A DNA stretch of 8,741 nt from Burkholderiales bacterium (lineage in GTDB: Bacteria > Pseudomonadota > Gammaproteobacteria > Burkholderiales > Burkholderiaceae_F). The stretch's first letter is position 1, and each line of letters opens with the position of its first letter. This document shows, piece by piece, positions 5,776 to 8,741 of the stretch. The stretch is taken from NCBI GenBank assembly GCA_021298875.1, contig JAJTHJ010000267.1:1-8741 (forward strand), written 5' to 3'. The translations under genes and the position numbers were made by a program. The notes under the pieces were generated by a model. The model did not search any database. It had not been told where the DNA came from and was given only the letters and a program-made list of their open reading frames with translations.

Positions 5776-6717
5776 ATGACTCTGACCGAACTGCGCTACA
5801 TCGTCGCCGTTTCCCGCGAGCGGCGCTTTGGCCGTGCGGCGGAGGCTTGCTTCGTCAGCCAGCCGACGCTGTCTGTGGCGATCAAGAAGCTCGAAGACGA
5901 ACTCGGCGTGCTGCTGTTCGAGCGGCGCACCAACGACGTGACGGTGACCGCGGTGGGCGAGCGCATCGTCGCGCAGGCCCAGCGCGTGCTCGAAGAAGCG
6001 GCCCGCGTGAAGGAACTCGCCAAGACCGGCCGCGACCCACTGGCCGGCGCCTTGCGGGTCGGCGTGATCTACACGATCAGCCCCTACCTGTTGCCCGCGC
6101 TGGTGCCGCAACTGCTGCGCGACGCGCCCGAAATGCCTCTGCTGCTGAACGAGAACTTCACCGTGCGCTTGCTGGAGTTGCTAAAGAACGGCGAGATCGA
6201 CGTGGCCATCCTGGCGTTGCCGCTGCCGGACACGGGGCTGGCGATCCAGCCGGTGTACGACGAGCCTTTCGTGATCGCGGTGCCGGCGGGGCACGCCTGG
6301 GCGCGCCGCAAGGCGGTGCCGAGCGAAGACCTGAAGCGCGAGAACATGCTGCTGCTCGGGGCCGGACACTGCTTCCGCGACAACGTGCTCGAGGTCTGCC
6401 CGGAGCTGTCGCGGTTTTCAAGCGGCGCCGAAGGCATCCAAAAGACTTTTGAAGGCTCCTCGCTGGAGACGATCCGCCACATGGTGGCGTCCGGGCTCGG
6501 GATCACGGTGCTGCCAGCGACCTCCGTGCCGGCCAAGCCGCCGCGCGACTCGCTGATCGCCTATGTGCCGTTCAAGCCGCCGGTGCCCGACCGGCGCGTG
6601 GTGCTGGTCTGGCGCAAGAGCTTCACCCGGCCGGCAGCCGTGGAGGCCTTGCGGCAGGCGATTCTCAGGTGCCCGCTGCCTGGGGTGAGCAAGCTTGACA
6701 TGCCCGCAGAGGCTTGA
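5776..6717 (+). CDS. oxyR: LysR-type hydrogen-peroxide sensor OxyR
   Basis: A peroxide-responsive transcription activator of catalase, peroxiredoxin, thioredoxin and glutaredoxin genes. The 313 residues fit the family. Residues 1-60 are the LysR winged helix-turn-helix ('FGRAAEACFVSQPTLSVAIKKLEDELG'), followed by a linker helix and the two-lobed sensor domain. The redox pair is present at exactly the E. coli numbering: Cys199 and Cys208 in 'GAGHCFRDNVLEVCPE'. The residues that tune peroxide reactivity in E. coli (Thr100, Thr129, His198, Arg201) are also present, so this should be a true OxyR and not a generic LysR protein. The start ATG 5776 lies 15 bp after the GNAT stop, with no clear ribosome-binding site. 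In Pseudomonas aeruginosa oxyR and recG are adjacent; here recG is 1.4 kb upstream with two genes between. The stop is followed within 10 bp by the heat-shock promoter of grpE, with no evident terminator. Confidence 0.96.
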   Translation: MTLTELRYIVAVSRERRFGRAAEACFVSQPTLSVAIKKLEDELGVLLFERRTNDVTVTAVGERIVAQAQRVLEEAARVKELAKTGRDPLAGALRVGVIYTISPYLLPALVPQLLRDAPEMPLLLNENFTVRLLELLKNGEIDVAILALPLPDTGLAIQPVYDEPFVIAVPAGHAWARRKAVPSEDLKRENMLLLGAGHCFRDNVLEVCPELSRFSSGAEGIQKTFEGSSLETIRHMVASGLGITVLPATSVPAKPPRDSLIAYVPFKPPVPDRRVVLVWRKSFTRPAAVEALRQAILRCPLPGVSKLDMPAEA

Positions 6718-6725
6718 GAGCGGCA

Positions 6726-6750
6726 CTTGAAAACCGCCGGGGCGCCCCAA
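6726..6750 (+). promoter_or_regulatory. Sigma-32 (RpoH) heat-shock promoter of grpE-dnaK
   Basis: CTTGAA at 6726-6731 (continuing as CTTGAAAA) is followed after 13 nt by CCCCAA at 6745-6750. The sigma-32 consensus is CTTGAA, 13-17 nt, CCCCAT, so 11 of 12 core bases and the spacing agree. The predicted transcript start is about 6757, giving a leader of roughly 40 nt before the grpE ATG. The position directly upstream of a chaperone operon makes a chance match unlikely. The element overlaps a 7-bp inverted repeat, GGCACTT (6722-6728) and AAGTGCC (6751-6757). No CIRCE operator (TTAGCACTC-N9-GAGTGCTAA) is present, so HrcA control is not supported here. Confidence 0.85.
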
Positions 6751-6785
6751 AAGTGCCTGGCAGTTGTCAAAACAAGCACTTCCAC

Positions 6786-6790
6786 GGAGG
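6786..6790 (+). promoter_or_regulatory. Ribosome-binding site deciding the grpE start
   Basis: GGAGG lies 6 nt before ATG 6797, which sets the grpE start. An in-frame TTG at 6764 would place this Shine-Dalgarno inside the gene and lies only a few bases after the predicted heat-shock transcript start, so it is rejected. Confidence 0.85.
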
Positions 6791-6796
6791 AAATCC

Positions 6797-7360
6797 ATGA
6801 CCGGACCCGAGGCGGAAACGCCCGCGGCCCAGCCCGCCACGCCCGCGGCCGAGGCCGCACCCGCGCCTGCGCCTGCGCCCGAACTCGAATCGGCCAAAGT
6901 GCCTGAGGTCGAGCAGGCGCTGCAAGACGCGCTCGCCAAGGCTAACGAGAATTACGACATCTACATGCGCGCCAAGGCGGAGGCCGAGAACGTCCGCCGC
7001 CGCGCCGCCGAGGACGTGGCCAAAGCCAGCAAGTTCGCGATCGAATCGTTTGCCGAGGCGTTGGTGCCAGTGGCCGACAGCCTTGAGAAAGCTCTGCAAG
7101 CCGAGGCCGCCACGGCGGAAGCGCTGCGCGAAGGCGCGCAACTGACGCTCAGGCAATTGCTGGCCGCGTTCGAAAAGGGCCGGCTCACGCCGATCGACCC
7201 GGCGGGCCAGAAGTTCGACCCGAACTTCCACCAGGCCATCAGCATGGTGCCGGCGCCGGAAGGCATCGCCCCCAACCACGTCGTGAGCGTGCTGCAAAAG
7301 GGCTGGAAGATCGCCGACCGCGTGCTGCGGCCGGCGCTGGTGACGGTCGCCGCGCCTTGA
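6797..7360 (+). CDS. grpE: Nucleotide exchange factor GrpE
   Basis: A cytoplasmic cochaperone that releases ADP from DnaK so that it can rebind ATP and let go of substrate. The 187 residues are slightly shorter than E. coli GrpE (197). The first 30 residues are an Ala/Pro-rich disordered tail encoded by GC-rich imperfect repeats. A long helix, expected to form the dimeric coiled coil and thermosensor, follows at about 36-85 ('AKAEAENVRRRAAEDVAKA'). The C-terminal beta-wing that contacts DnaK carries the family signature 'FDPNFHQAISMVP' (140-152) and 'HVVSVLQKGWKIADRVLRPA' (161-180). ATG 6797 is chosen for its strong ribosome-binding site. dnaK follows after 76 bp, and the pair is preceded by a sigma-32-type promoter, so this is the usual heat-shock operon order. 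Confidence 0.97.
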   Translation: MTGPEAETPAAQPATPAAEAAPAPAPAPELESAKVPEVEQALQDALAKANENYDIYMRAKAEAENVRRRAAEDVAKASKFAIESFAEALVPVADSLEKALQAEAATAEALREGAQLTLRQLLAAFEKGRLTPIDPAGQKFDPNFHQAISMVPAPEGIAPNHVVSVLQKGWKIADRVLRPALVTVAAP

Positions 7361-7392
7361 AGTCGCTGCAAAACAACACACATTGAGAACAG

Positions 7393-7408
7393 GCCGCCGT
7401 CGGGCGGC
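7393..7408 (+). promoter_or_regulatory. Small intercistronic hairpin between grpE and dnaK
   Basis: GCCGCC (7393-7398), loop GTCG, GGCGGC (7403-7408) form a perfect 6-bp GC stem in the 76-bp gap between grpE and dnaK. There is no T-run after it, so termination is unlikely. It might mark RNA processing or adjust the relative amounts of GrpE and DnaK. The stem is short enough to be chance in GC-rich DNA. Confidence 0.4.
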
Positions 7409-7436
7409 AAATCGAACTCCAAGAGGGAAAAGAGCA

Positions 7437-8741
<1,305 letters not shown>

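Noticed and set aside
6722..6781. CIRCE element or RNA thermometer before grpE
   Set aside because: The GCACTT/AAGTGC repeats do not match CIRCE in sequence or spacing. The AAGTGC arm falls at or before the predicted transcript start, so it could not pair stably in the leader.

Overview
The window looks like chromosomal DNA from a high-GC betaproteobacterium (Burkholderiales, Rhodocyclales or a relative). The evidence is the GC-rich codon use, the character of the DnaK, GrpE and OxyR proteins, and the stress and housekeeping gene set. I see no phage, transposase, CRISPR array, rRNA or tRNA. Assigning a genus would need a database search.

Layout, left to right. (1) The tail of an NTF2/SnoaL-like protein (to 194). 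(2) A long nested inverted repeat of REP/BIME character (234-328). (3) A YheT-type alpha/beta hydrolase (363-1325, +) that overlaps tail-to-tail with trxC, a zinc-ribbon thioredoxin (1309-1740, -). (4) A divergent spacer with a CRP-like palindrome, then a RidA-family enamine/imine deaminase (1861-2250, +). (5) Eight tandem 7-bp repeats (2233-2288) that encode the end and stop codon of the ridA-like gene and run up to the start of recG (about 2303-4348, +). (6) A small accessory patch: a secreted, pilin/spore-coat-U-like protein on the minus strand (4366-4947, visibly lower GC), about 350 bp without a gene, and a GNAT acetyltransferase (about 5299-5760, +). (7) oxyR (5776-6717, +) with both redox cysteines. 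(8) A strong match to a sigma-32 heat-shock promoter (6726-6750), then grpE (6797-7360) and the first 435 codons of dnaK (from 7437, running off the end).

How the genes fit together. Much of the window is stress and repair biology. OxyR senses peroxide. TrxC, an OxyR-regulon member in E. coli, is a disulfide reductase. RidA removes reactive enamines/imines. RecG rescues stalled replication forks, and GrpE-DnaK is the Hsp70 machine under a heat-shock promoter. In Pseudomonas aeruginosa oxyR and recG are neighbours in one operon; here they are separated by the secreted-protein/GNAT patch, which suggests an insertion.

I did not find a convincing undescribed multi-gene system. The most unusual structures are two non-coding ones: the heptamer array that carries the ridA-like gene's stop codon, and the self-palindromic repeat before the hydrolase gene.
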